58,750 bases of DNA from Herbaspirillum sp. YR522 (GTDB lineage Bacteria; Pseudomonadota; Gammaproteobacteria; Burkholderiales; Burkholderiaceae_D), in NCBI RefSeq assembly GCF_000282575.1, contig NZ_AKJA01000128.1:1-58750 (forward strand). Direction: 5' to 3'. Position numbers and translations under genes: made by a program. Within the stretch, counting starts at the first letter, position 1, and the number at the start of each line of letters is the position of its first letter. Under the pieces are notes generated by a model. It was not told the DNA's origin. It saw only the letters and a program-made list of their open reading frames with translations, and searched no databases. This document shows positions 45,218-54,513 of this stretch, one piece after another.

Positions 45218-45739
45218 ATGACTCGATCCGAACGATTCTCATACCAGCCCGGCGGCGCCATTTGCGGGCTCGCCGTGGCCGCACTGCTGGCCGCCTGCAG
45301 CCAGCCGCCCAGTACCCAGGAACAACGCGACGACCTGGCGCGCTCGGTCATCGAGCAAAAGAAGATCACCACGCCCGACGCTACCTCCACGGCCACCACC
45401 ACCGATGGCTACAAGCAGGACCTGGCACGCCGCATCGCCCAGGTCAATTCGACCAGCGTCTATATCGAGCGGCCCCAGGCGCTGCTGCGGGCGGTGATCG
45501 TGATCAAGTACGTGGTCGACCGCGACGGCAACCTGGTCAAGAGCGAGATCCTGCGCAGCAACCGCGACCGCCATGCCGAGAGCAGCGCGCTGGGCAGTCT
45601 CAAGAACACGGCGCCGTTCCCCAAGCCGCCTGCGGCGCTGTTGCGGGACGGACGCATCGAGCTATCCGAAAGTTGGCTGTTCAATAACGACGGGCGCTTC
45701 CAGTTGCGCAGCGTGGCACTGGCCCAAATGGGCGAATGA
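45218..45739 (+). CDS. Lipoprotein with a TonB C-terminal-like domain
   Basis: A 173-residue exported lipoprotein: the leader ends in the lipobox LLAACSQPP, with Cys at about residue 27. The mature part (about 60-165) resembles the TonB C-terminal fold (energy-transducer type): VVIKYVVDRDGNLVKSEILRSN followed by a PFPKPPAALLRDGRIELSESW segment. Such TonB_C lipoproteins are not energy transducers, as the membrane anchor and Pro-rich stretch are missing; they may bind peptidoglycan or periplasmic partners. The start is the ATG at 45218 after AGGGAGAG; the frame runs upstream 37 codons without leader features. It ends 176 bases before ppiD. Confidence 0.75.
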   Translation: MTRSERFSYQPGGAICGLAVAALLAACSQPPSTQEQRDDLARSVIEQKKITTPDATSTATTTDGYKQDLARRIAQVNSTSVYIERPQALLRAVIVIKYVVDRDGNLVKSEILRSNRDRHAESSALGSLKNTAPFPKPPAALLRDGRIELSESWLFNNDGRFQLRSVALAQMGE

Positions 45740-45754
45740 CGCCATTGGCATGTG

Positions 45755-45760
45755 TATAAT
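45755..45760 (+). promoter_or_regulatory. TATAAT -10-like element before ppiD
   Basis: A consensus TATAAT in TGTGTATAATG lies 155 bases before the ppiD ATG and 67 bases before the terminator at 45822. No good -35 box stands 16-18 bases ahead. If active, it would start either a short transcript or the ppiD mRNA. Confidence 0.35.
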
Positions 45761-45821
45761 GTCGCGCGTGCACGATAGGTGTGCGTTGTGCGTCTGGACC
45801 TGTTGTCGCCGTACCGTGACG

Positions 45822-45846
45822 AGGTGAACGTGAGTTCACCTTTTTT
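45822..45846 (+). terminator. Rho-independent terminator or leader hairpin before ppiD
   Basis: AGGTGAAC at 45822-45829 pairs with GTTCACCT at 45834-45841 around a GTGA loop, followed by a T-run that begins at the last stem base (45841-45846). It is a perfect eight-base-pair stem. It most simply ends the lipoprotein transcript. Confidence 0.8.
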
Positions 45847-45914
45847 GTTGTTGCACGCGACGATGTTCCCGATGCGCGCCTTCATTGACCGAATCGTTTA
45901 TTGATTGGCTATTC

Positions 45915-47834
45915 ATGTTTGATTTCATTCGTACTCACCAGCGCCTGATGCAGTTCCTGCTGTTGCTGTTCATCTTCCCGTCGTTCGCATTCTTCGGGCT
46001 GGAAGGCTACAGTCGCCTGACCGATGGCGACAACGCCGTGGCCAAGGTGGCCGGCCAGACCATCACCAAGGAAGACTGGGATCAGGCCCACCGCCAGCAA
46101 CTCGAGCGCATGCGTCAAGCCTATGGCAATCAGTTCGATTCGAAGCTGTTCGATACCCCGGCGGCGCGCCGCGCCATCCTCGAGAACCTGATTGCCCAGC
46201 GCGCCCTCGGCGCCGAGGTGGTCAAGGCCAAGCTGGCGGTGCCCGACAGCGCGATCCAGCAGAGCATCCTGCAGATTCCCGGCTTGACCAAGCCGGACGG
46301 CAGCTTCGATAGCGAGCAGTACCGCGTGCTGCTGGCGGCCCAGGGCTTGAACCAGAAGAGCTACGAAGCCGGCCTGCGTCGCGAGATGGCCTTGCAGCAG
46401 CTCAATGCCGCCATCCAGACCACCGCCTTCGCTCCCCGTTCGGTGGCGCAGAACCTGTCGGCGCTGAACGACCAGGAACGTACCGTGCAAGTGCTCAATT
46501 TCCGTCCCGAGGCCTATGCCGCCCAGGTCAAGGTCACCGACGACATGTTGAAGGCCTACTACGACAAGAACGCGCGCCGGTTCGAGGTTCCCGAACAGGC
46601 CAGCATCCAGTATGTGGTGCTGGACGCGGCGGCCGTGGCCGCCCAGTCGAGCGTGACCGACGCCGACATCGCGGCCTACTACGAGCAGAACAAGAAGCTG
46701 TACGCCACCGAGGAGGAGCGTCGCGCCAGCCATATCCTGATCACCGTCAAGAAGGATGCAGCGGCCGCCGACAAGGCTGCCGCCAAGGCCAAGGCCGAGG
46801 CCCTGGTGGCCCAGTTGCGCAAGAACCCGGCTGATTTCGCCAAGCTGGCCAAGGCCAATTCGCAGGATCCCGGTTCGGCCGAGAACGGTGGCGACCTGGG
46901 CTACTTCGGCCGCGGCGCCATGGTCAAGCCGTTCGAGGATGCCGCTTTTGCCCAGAAGCAGGGCGATATCAGCAATCCGGTCGAATCCGATTTCGGCTAT
47001 CACATCATCCAGGTCACCGGCGTCAAGCCGGCTGCGGTGAAGTCGCTCGAGTCGGTCAAGGGCGAGATCGCCGGCGAGATCAAGAAGCAGATCGCCGCCA
47101 AGCGTTATACCGAGATGGCAGACCAGTTCAACAACCTGGTCTACGAACAGGGCGACAGCCTGCAACCGGTGGCCGACAAGCTGCAGTTGAAGATCCAGAC
47201 CGCCAGCGTCACACGCGTGCCCAATCCGGCCGCGGGCGCTGCGCCTTATAACAATGGCAAGTTCCTGACGGCATTGTTTACCGATGACGTGATCAAGGCC
47301 AAGCACAATACCGAAGCGGTGCAGGCCGCGCCCAACACCCTGATCGCCGGCCGCATGGTGGACTACAAGCCGGTCTCCAAGCGTGCCTTCGAGGACGTCA
47401 AGGAACAGGTCCAGAAGGCCGTGCTGCTGGAGCAGGAGCAGATCCTGGCCACCAAGGCCGGCCAGGCCAAGCTGGCCGAGCTCAAGCAGAACGACAGCAG
47501 CGTCGGCTTTGGCGAACCCAAGGTGGTGTCGCGCGTCAAGAGCGAAGGCTGGACCGAGCAGGGCTTCAACGCCGTCATGAAGGTCGACGCCGCCAAGCTG
47601 CCTGCCTATACCGGTGTCGAGAGCCCCGGCTTCGGTTACCAGGTCTATCGCGTCTCCAAGGTCGAACAGCCCAAGGTGGTGGACCAGGCCCGTCGCAAGA
47701 CCGAGCAGGAGCAGATCGCCAATGCCCTGTCACAACAGGAGACCCTGGCCTATCTGGCTTTCCTGCGCGAAAAGGCCAAGACCCAGTTGCTCAAGGGCGC
47801 CGATAGCGTCAGCGCCGATGATGCCGCCAAGTAA
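45915..47834 (+). CDS. ppiD: Periplasmic folding chaperone / peptidyl-prolyl isomerase PpiD
   Basis: A 639-residue inner-membrane-anchored folding factor for newly translocated outer-membrane proteins. A cytoplasmic tail (FDFIRTHQR) is followed by one membrane helix (about 11-33, [19 protein letters not shown]). The SurA_N chaperone part spans about 40-200. The parvulin-type domain (about 265-360) reads [13 protein letters not shown], then [28 protein letters not shown] and [12 protein letters not shown] long C-terminal chaperone part follows. The start is ATG 45915; a TTG at 45885 adds only ten residues and has no family support. A terminator follows. PpiD often lies after hupB in proteobacteria, but here the upstream gene is the lipoprotein. 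Confidence 0.93.
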   Translation: MFDFIRTHQRLMQFLLLLFIFPSFAFFGLEGYSRLTDGDNAVAKVAGQTITKEDWDQAHRQQLERMRQAYGNQFDSKLFDTPAARRAILENLIAQRALGAEVVKAKLAVPDSAIQQSILQIPGLTKPDGSFDSEQYRVLLAAQGLNQKSYEAGLRREMALQQLNAAIQTTAFAPRSVAQNLSALNDQERTVQVLNFRPEAYAAQVKVTDDMLKAYYDKNARRFEVPEQASIQYVVLDAAAVAAQSSVTDADIAAYYEQNKKLYATEEERRASHILITVKKDAAAADKAAAKAKAEALVAQLRKNPADFAKLAKANSQDPGSAENGGDLGYFGRGAMVKPFEDAAFAQKQGDISNPVESDFGYHIIQVTGVKPAAVKSLESVKGEIAGEIKKQIAAKRYTEMADQFNNLVYEQGDSLQPVADKLQLKIQTASVTRVPNPAAGAAPYNNGKFLTALFTDDVIKAKHNTEAVQAAPNTLIAGRMVDYKPVSKRAFEDVKEQVQKAVLLEQEQILATKAGQAKLAELKQNDSSVGFGEPKVVSRVKSEGWTEQGFNAVMKVDAAKLPAYTGVESPGFGYQVYRVSKVEQPKVVDQARRKTEQEQIANALSQQETLAYLAFLREKAKTQLLKGADSVSADDAAK

Positions 47835-47895
47835 TTCATTGCCGGCCGATGGACACGGCTGGCGTGGCAAGTCGGCACAAAGTCGACAATAATTT

Positions 47896-47928
47896 AACGG
47901 GCCGCTTTTCTAGCGGCCCGTTTTGTTT
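47896..47928 (+). terminator. Terminator of ppiD
   Basis: An eleven-base-pair stem (AACGGGCCGCT at 47896-47906 with AGCGGCCCGTT at 47912-47922) and a five-base loop is followed by a T-rich tract, 62 bases after the ppiD stop. Confidence 0.9.
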
Positions 47929-48084
47929 GATGATGTATGCAGCGCAGCATTGCCGTTGGGGAAAGGCCGTGCGCCGCGCCGCTTTCCATGCGGTGGGAAT
48001 ATCCCGGCGATCGAGGCGGCGCGCCCGTTTCATGTCATCCATACGGCAGCGCTTCGCGTTGCTGGGATGCCAGACCAGTATTGT

Positions 48085-48097
48085 TGTTATCGAATAA
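48085..48097. promoter_or_regulatory. GTTAT-CGA-ATAAC palindrome before the amidotransferase gene
   Basis: A perfect 5+5 inverted repeat with a three-base centre lies 26 bases ahead of the 48123 start, in an AT-rich stretch likely to be the promoter. It is a possible repressor site. Confidence 0.35.
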
Positions 48098-48122
48098 CTT
48101 ATTGACGTCCTTCACGTAGCCA

Positions 48123-48842
48123 ATGCCTGCTCCCGTCCTGATCATCCAAACCGGCGATGCCAACCAGACCCTCAAAAGCAGCTACGGCGGCTATGCGCAA
48201 CAGATCCAGTCGGCCGCGGGCCTGTGTGCCGACGATATCGAGGTAGTCACGGTGTGCGAGGGCCAGGTTTTGCGCGCGCCCCGTTCGTATCGGGCCGTCA
48301 TCATCACGGGCTCGCCGGCGATGGTGACTGACCGCGAGGACTGGAGCGAGCGCACCGCCGAGTGGTTGCGCGAGGCGGCGCAGCAGCAGATGCCCATGTT
48401 CGGTATCTGCTATGGCCATCAACTGCTGACCCACGCCTTCGGTGGCGAAGTCGGCTATAACCCGTGCGGACGCGCGGCCGGCACGATGCACGTCGAGATG
48501 CTCGACTGCTGCCGCAAGGATCCGCTGCTGGCCGAGTTGCCGCCCAGCTTCCCGGCCCACATGCTGCATATGCAGTCGGTGCTGCGGCCCCAGGCCGACG
48601 CCACGGTGATGGCGCGCTCGCCGATGGACCCGCATCACATGCTCAAGCATGCCGACAATATCTATTCGACCCAGTTTCACCCCGAGTTCTCACCCGACTT
48701 CGTGCGCGCCCACCTGAACTACTACGCCGACGTCTACCGCGGCTGCGGCATCGATGCCCATGCGCTGTGCGACAAGGTGCGCGATACGCCGCAGTCGACC
48801 GGGCTGCTGCGCCGTTTCCTGGCACTGCACGCACGGCGCTAG
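48123..48842 (+). CDS. Class I glutamine amidotransferase, GMP-synthase-like, free-standing
   Basis: A 239-residue GATase1 protein of the YfeJ type. The triad is Cys96 in FGICYGHQLL, His in STQFHPEFSPDF and the Glu two residues after it. ITGSPAMVTDREDW is typical of the GMP-synthase glutaminase fold without a synthetase partner. It is the second such protein in the window; the other lies at 27666 and shares only the fold. The reaction may be a gamma-glutamyl hydrolase rather than an ammonia donor. Its stop is two bases before the stop of the convergent esterase gene. The start ATG at 48123 has no strong ribosome site. Confidence 0.88.
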   Translation: MPAPVLIIQTGDANQTLKSSYGGYAQQIQSAAGLCADDIEVVTVCEGQVLRAPRSYRAVIITGSPAMVTDREDWSERTAEWLREAAQQQMPMFGICYGHQLLTHAFGGEVGYNPCGRAAGTMHVEMLDCCRKDPLLAELPPSFPAHMLHMQSVLRPQADATVMARSPMDPHHMLKHADNIYSTQFHPEFSPDFVRAHLNYYADVYRGCGIDAHALCDKVRDTPQSTGLLRRFLALHARR

Positions 48843-48844
48843 GA

Positions 48845-49520
48845 TTATTTCTTCAGGCCCACCAGCGGCTTGAGGTGCGGCCAGACGTTGTCCAGCAGCT
48901 TGCCCTGCGCCTGCTCGTTGGGATGGATGCGGTCAGGCTGGAACTGCGACATGTCGGCGGCGATGCCGTCCATGAAGAACGGCACCAGGGCAACCTGGTT
49001 GCGCTTGGCCAGGGACGCGAACATGGCCGCGAAGCGGCGTGTGTAGTCGGCGCCGTAGTTGGGGGGAATCTGCATGCCCACCAGCAGCACCCGTGCCTTG
49101 GCTTGCTTGACCATATCGATCATCGCCTGCAGGTTCTGTTCGGTGGCGTTCAGTTGCAGGCCGCGCAGCGCGTCGTTGCTGCCCAGTTCGACCAGGACGA
49201 TGTCGGGCCGATGCTTCTGCAACAGGCCGGGCAGGCGGTTCCTGCCGCCGATGGTGGTGTCGCCGCTGATGCTGGAATTGATCACGGTGGCCTCGACCTT
49301 GTTCTGCTGCAGCCGCTGTTGCAGCTGCTGGGTCCAGCCGCTGCCGCGCGCCAGTCCGTATTCGGCCGACAGGCTGTCGCCCAGCACAAGCACCGTTTTT
49401 GGGGCAGAATAAGCGCTCGCCGCCGCCAGCATCAGGGCGGCTCCCGCCAGCAGCCACCGCCAAGCACGCCATGTGCGGTGGCCTGCCTTGATCGAATCGT
49501 TCCTTGCCTGGTCGCCCCGC

Positions 49521-49522
<2 letters not shown>
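48845..49522 (-). CDS. GDSL arylesterase / acyl-CoA thioesterase I (TesA-like)
   Basis: A 225-residue secreted SGNH hydrolase. The N-terminal hydrophobic stretch (WRWLLAGAALMLAAASAYSA) is a signal peptide cleaved before KTVLVL. The four blocks are VLGDSLSAEYGL (Ser nucleophile), SISGDTTIGG (Gly), LGSNDALRG (Asn) and DRIHPNEQAQ (Asp/His). In E. coli the same enzyme is TesA, divergent from the ybbAP ABC transporter; the same divergent layout is seen here. The ATG at 49522 overlaps the ATG of the plus-strand gene inside GCATGC at 49519-49524, so one of these starts may be slightly off; the esterase frame has no other start before the signal core. The stop faces the GATase gene. Confidence 0.88.
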
Positions 49523-50245
<723 letters not shown>

Positions 50246-50249
<4 letters not shown>

Positions 50250-51193
50250 ACCGCTTCGCCCGGCTCGGCCGGCAGGCTACGCGCGCGCCGTTGCTCGACC
50301 AGCGCGATACCCACGCCACTGGCGCAGATCACGGCGATGCCGACGATGGTGATGCCATCCGGGAACTGGCCGAATACCAGCCAGCCCATGGCCGAGGCCG
50401 AGATGATCTGGGCGTAGAAGAAGGGCGTCAGCAACGATGCCTCCGCATGCCGATAGGCATTGTTCTGCAGGAAGTGGCCGATGGTGCTGGTGATGCCGGT
50501 CGACACCAGGATCAGCCATTCGACCACGGTGGGCGCATGCGCGCTCCAGAAGAAGGGCACCGCCAGGGTCGACAGCACGCTGCCCATCAGGGCGCCATAG
50601 AACAGCGTCACCATCGGGTCATCGGCCTGGTTGGCCTTGCGGTTGAGGATCGACATGAGCGCCATGGCCAGGGCCGACAGCATGCCCAGCGCCACCCCGT
50701 GGGGTGGAATATCACCGCCCGGGCGGATCACGATCAGCATGCCGCAGAACCCCACCAGCACCGCGATCCAGCGTGACACGTAGGTGCGCTCGCGCAATAG
50801 CCAGGGCGAGATCGCCAGTACGATCAGGGGCGCGCAGAAGTTCATCGCGGTCCCCTCGGCCAGCGGTACGATCTTGAGCACCGAGAAGAAGATCAGGGTC
50901 GAGGCCAGCAACAGCACGCCGCGCCCGATCTGCAGGCCCGGCCGGTTGGAGCGGAAGATGCTGCGGCCACTGCGGCGCTGGTAGAGCGGCACCAGCGTCA
51001 CGGCCATGAACAGCACGTTGATGCTGTAGCGCATCCAGGCAATCATCATGACGTGGTAGCCGGAACTGGCCAGCAGCTTGCCGGCCGTATCGAGCAGCGA
51101 CAGCGTCCACAGGCCCGTGACCAGGAAGACGACGCCGACCAGCAGCTTAGGTTCGAATGCGATGCGGGTGGGCGGCAGGGCGCTGATGGACAT
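50246..51193 (-). CDS. DMT superfamily transporter (EamA family)
   Basis: A 315-residue inner-membrane protein with about ten helices in two EamA repeats. The first repeat (about 15-145) starts LLVGVVFLVTGLWTLSLLDTAGKLL and has LAEGTAMNFCAPLIVLAISPWLLRE, and the second (about 155-300) has ALAMALMSILNRKA and ending FPDGITIVGIAVICASGVGIAL. These proteins export small metabolites; the substrate is not evident. The ATG at 51193 sits 47 bases inside the 3' end of nnr, so the genes are cotranscribed. The stop overlaps the convergent ABC gene stop by four bases in CTAG. Confidence 0.85.
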
Positions 51194-52700
51194 GGTCTCG
51201 GATGATATTGTTGAACACGGCTCTGATGGCCGGGATGAATTCGCTGGCGGTCAGCCCGACCGGTCCCAGTCCCTGCGCCACCAGCAGGTCGGCTGCCGCG
51301 CCATGGATCCAGGTCGCCGCCAGCGCCGCCTCGCGTGCGTTCCAGCCCTGCGCCAGCAAGGCGCCGCACAGCCCCGACAGGATGTCGCCGGTACCGGCGG
51401 TCGACAGGCCGGGGTTGCCGCTGGGATTGATCACGATCTGGCCATCGGGAAACGCGATGACCGACCCGGCGCCCTTGAGCACCACGATGGTATCGAGTTC
51501 GCGCGCCAGCTTGCGCGCCGCCAGCGGCCGGTCGCGCTGCACGCTGTCGGTGGTGGTGTCGAGCAGGCGCGCTGCCTCCAGCGGATGGGGGGTGATGATG
51601 CTGGCGCCCTGGCGTTCCTGCAGCCGCTGTTGCAGTGGCGGTTCGGACGAGATCAGGTTCAGGGCGTCGGCATCGAGCACGATATCGGCCTGGCTGGCCA
51701 GGGCCCGGGCCAGGATGTCGTGCGCGTGGCGCGAGGTTCCCATGCCGGGCCCCACCACCAGCGCCGCTGCGGCGCCGAACTCGACCCGGTCGGCGTTGCG
51801 GAACATCAGTTCGGGATGGTTGCTGTCATAGGCCGGGCCGTCATCGACGAATGCCAGGTAGACCCGTCCGGCGCCGCCATAGGCAGCGCTGCGGGCGGCC
51901 AGCACCGGCGCGCCGGCCATGCCGCGGGCGCCGCCGACGACGATGACGTCGCCGTAGCTGCCCTTGTGGCTGTTGTTGGCGCGCGGCTTGAGCGCGGCGG
52001 CAAATTGCGGCGGGCCGTTGAGCAGGGCGCGCGGCAAGCGGTGCGCCAGGTCGTCAAGCTCGAGTGCACATACTTCGATATGGCCGCTGTGGTCGCGCCC
52101 GTCGCAGGTATGCAGGCCGGGCTTGTCGCCCAGGAAGGTCAGGGTATGGGTGGCATGGATGGCGGCACCGTCGCGGCCACCGACGATGGCGCCGGTGTCG
52201 GCGTCCAGGCCGCTGGGAACGTCGATGGCCAGTACCGGGCAGGGCAACTGGTTGATGGTGTCGATGATGGCGCGCAGCTTGCTGTCCGGCGGGCGCGTCA
52301 GCCCGATGCCGAACAGCCCGTCGATGACCAGCGCCCACGATTGCTGCTGCAGGCCGGCCGGGCTCAGGTCATCGATGAAGTCCAGCGCCGCCTCGCGCGC
52401 CAGGTGCAATGCGCGTTGCGCATCGGGTGGCTGGGTGGCCGGGTCGGCATGCAACTGGACGGCCACGTCGATGCCGGCTTCTTCCAGCAGGCGCGCCGCT
52501 TCCAGGGCGTCGCCACCGTTGTTGCCGGGGCCGGCCAGGATCAGCACCGCCGCCGACGATTCGGTCACCGAGTTCAGCAATTGCTGGGCGTATTCGGCGC
52601 AGGCTGCGCCGGCACGGGCCATCAGGGTATAAGGGGGCAGGCCGGCGGCAGCGGCTTGCTCGACTTCGCGGATTTCGGCAACCGAGTGGAGCTCGCTCAT
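51147..52700 (-). CDS. nnr: Bifunctional NAD(P)H-hydrate epimerase / ADP-dependent dehydratase
   Basis: A 517-residue repair enzyme for damaged NADH and NADPH. The N-terminal YjeF_N epimerase (about 1-220) has GPGNNGGDALEAARLL and IDGLFGIGLTRP. The C-terminal YjeF_C dehydratase (about 235-500) has SHKGSYGDVIVVGGARGMAGAPVLA, LVVGPGMGTS, ITPHPLEAARLL and the catalytic LSTAGTGDILSGL. Length is normal. The ATG at 52700 opens MSELHSVAEIREVE. The last 17 residues run past the usual family end and overlap the EamA start. Likely cotranscribed with the EamA gene. Confidence 0.93.
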   Translation of the reverse strand: MSELHSVAEIREVEQAAAAGLPPYTLMARAGAACAEYAQQLLNSVTESSAAVLILAGPGNNGGDALEAARLLEEAGIDVAVQLHADPATQPPDAQRALHLAREAALDFIDDLSPAGLQQQSWALVIDGLFGIGLTRPPDSKLRAIIDTINQLPCPVLAIDVPSGLDADTGAIVGGRDGAAIHATHTLTFLGDKPGLHTCDGRDHSGHIEVCALELDDLAHRLPRALLNGPPQFAAALKPRANNSHKGSYGDVIVVGGARGMAGAPVLAARSAAYGGAGRVYLAFVDDGPAYDSNHPELMFRNADRVEFGAAAALVVGPGMGTSRHAHDILARALASQADIVLDADALNLISSEPPLQQRLQERQGASIITPHPLEAARLLDTTTDSVQRDRPLAARKLARELDTIVVLKGAGSVIAFPDGQIVINPSGNPGLSTAGTGDILSGLCGALLAQGWNAREAALAATWIHGAAADLLVAQGLGPVGLTASEFIPAIRAVFNNIIRDHVHQRPAAHPHRIRT

Positions 52701-52847
52701 GGGGACGTGGATCGAGGGTCACGGATGGAGCGCTCAATTCTAAGTCAATTGCCGACGCCCCGCAGCGGCTGCCCACATGAAAAGAATCGCGGCAGATGAA
52801 AGCCGCCACCGCGGCCAGGCATTGCGCCGTCCATGTCCTTACGCCCG

Positions 52848-54122
52848 CTATGCCGCCAGCAAGTCCTGCGGCAGGAAGCCCTGGGCATCGAATTCGGGCG
52901 TCTCGCCACTGATCAGGTCGGCCAGGATGCGCGACGAACCCACGGCACTGGCCCAGCCGGTCACGCCATGGCCCAGGTTGACGAACACGTTGCCGAACCT
53001 GGTCGGCCCGAACAGCGGCATGCCGCCCGGCAGCAGGCCCACGGTGTTGCTCCAGAAATGGGCCTGGTTGTAGTTGGCCGCATTCGGATAGTAGTCGCCG
53101 GCGATCTTGAGCAGGTTGCGCAGCGCCTTGGGCGGCAAGGTCTTGGACGGCGGCACGAAGCCCAGCAGGCCGGTGATGCGGATGCGTTGCCCCAGGCGCG
53201 TCAGGCTGACCTTGTAGCTCTCGTCGTACAAGGCCATGTTGGGGGCGTCGTCGGGGTTCTTGACCGGCACCAGTGCCGAATAGGTCTGCAGTGCGCGCAG
53301 TGGCAGCGTCATCTGCACTGCCTGCAGCAGCGCCGCGCTCTGGGCGCCGGCGGCCACCACCACGGTATCGACCGTCAGGCGGCCCGGCAGGTGCGGCGAG
53401 TCCAGCTCGAGCGTGACGCGGCTGCCGAAGTCGGGCTGCAGCGCGCGCACGGTCGAATCGAAGTGGAAGCGCACCCCGAACTCCTGGGCGGCATTGCGCA
53501 TCTGCTTGGCAAACAGCACGCAGTTGCCGGCCACGTCGTCGGGGTAGTACACGGCGCCGGCCAGCGCCGCCTCGGACGAGAAGGCCGGTTCCAGCTGGCG
53601 GATGCCGGCCGTGTCGAGCACCTTGTAGCGCAGTTCGCACTGCTGGGCCGCCTGTTGCAGCGCGTCCAGGCGCGCCACTTCGGCCGGCGCGCGCATGAGG
53701 TGGAACACGCCCTGGCTGTTTTCGTTTTCCATCGCGTAGTGCGCCTGCAACTGGCGTGTCAGGTCCAGGCCGTAGGCCGACAGGCGCGCCAGCAGCAGCT
53801 TGTTGGCGGCAAAGTCGTGTTGCTGCGCCTGCCGTGTCTGGCGCAGCCAGCGATTGCGGGCCAGGTCGGCGCCCGGCGCCAGCAGCACCCGCGGCTCATC
53901 GTTGAAACGGCAGGCCAGCGTGGCCAGGGCACCCGGCAATGTCAGCGGCAGGGCGGTACCGGGCGCGAGCAGGCCGGCGTTGCCGAAGGTGGCTTCCTCG
54001 GCGACATGGGAACGGCGCTCGATGACGACCACGTCATGGCCCTGCGCGGCCAGGAAGAAGGCGCTGCAGATCCCTGAAAGTCCCCCGCCGATGACGGCAA
54101 TCTGTCGTTGTGTGTTATTCAC
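52848..54122 (-). CDS. dadA: FAD-dependent D-amino-acid dehydrogenase (DadA-like)
   Basis: A 424-residue FAD oxidoreductase of the DAO family that deaminates D-amino acids and passes electrons to the respiratory chain. The dinucleotide-binding motif is IAVIGGGLSGICSAFFLAAQGHDVVVIER. FGNAGLLAPG is a DadA hallmark, and VNLGHGVTGWASAVGSSRILADLI closes the FAD site. I start it at the GTG at 54122 (VNNTQRQIAVIGGG); the frame is open to 54242, but the 40 upstream residues contain no family motif. No alanine racemase (dadX) lies next to it. The gap to purL has divergent promoters. The exact start is uncertain. Confidence 0.85.
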   Translation of the reverse strand: MNNTQRQIAVIGGGLSGICSAFFLAAQGHDVVVIERRSHVAEEATFGNAGLLAPGTALPLTLPGALATLACRFNDEPRVLLAPGADLARNRWLRQTRQAQQHDFAANKLLLARLSAYGLDLTRQLQAHYAMENENSQGVFHLMRAPAEVARLDALQQAAQQCELRYKVLDTAGIRQLEPAFSSEAALAGAVYYPDDVAGNCVLFAKQMRNAAQEFGVRFHFDSTVRALQPDFGSRVTLELDSPHLPGRLTVDTVVVAAGAQSAALLQAVQMTLPLRALQTYSALVPVKNPDDAPNMALYDESYKVSLTRLGQRIRITGLLGFVPPSKTLPPKALRNLLKIAGDYYPNAANYNQAHFWSNTVGLLPGGMPLFGPTRFGNVFVNLGHGVTGWASAVGSSRILADLISGETPEFDAQGFLPQDLLAA

Positions 54123-54513
54123 GCTGTTGATTCTTGCAAGGCAGTTGTCACGGTGTTGGTCGTGCCGACCCGGTGTTGCCAGCACGGCAATGGCTGGCTG
54201 CACCATGGCTGGGCGGCTGGCTGACGCGGCCGAATGATACATCGAAAATCAGTTGTCACCCGGACATTGTGGCTGCAATGGCAATTGCAGGGCTTGCCAG
54301 CCAAGGCCGGGCCGCCCGTATCGTCACAACGCGCGGCGCCGCGGCGGCGATGACAACGCCAGGCGCGGGGCGGCGATAATGCCGCGCCGCGCGCGCATGA
54401 GGCGCGCTTTCGATGGGCCCAAACCAGGTGGTCACTGTATAATTCGGCTTTTGGTTCGCCACGCGCGGCCAAGGTTCTTCCCCCGATTCAAGCCAACTGC
54501 CTCGACCCTCGCC
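54123..54513. other. Divergent promoter region between dadA and purL
   Basis: A gap of 391 bases. A consensus TATAAT at 54438-54443 (CTGTATAATTCGG) is the likely -10 box for purL, 71 bases before its ATG, without a good -35 box. I see no PurR-like site and no RNA gene. No promoter for dadA stands out. Confidence 0.4.

Noticed and set aside
45760..45846. A tRNA gene before ppiD
   Set aside because: In some betaproteobacteria tRNAs lie before ppiD. No cloverleaf, TTCGA loop or CCA end could be built from this sequence.
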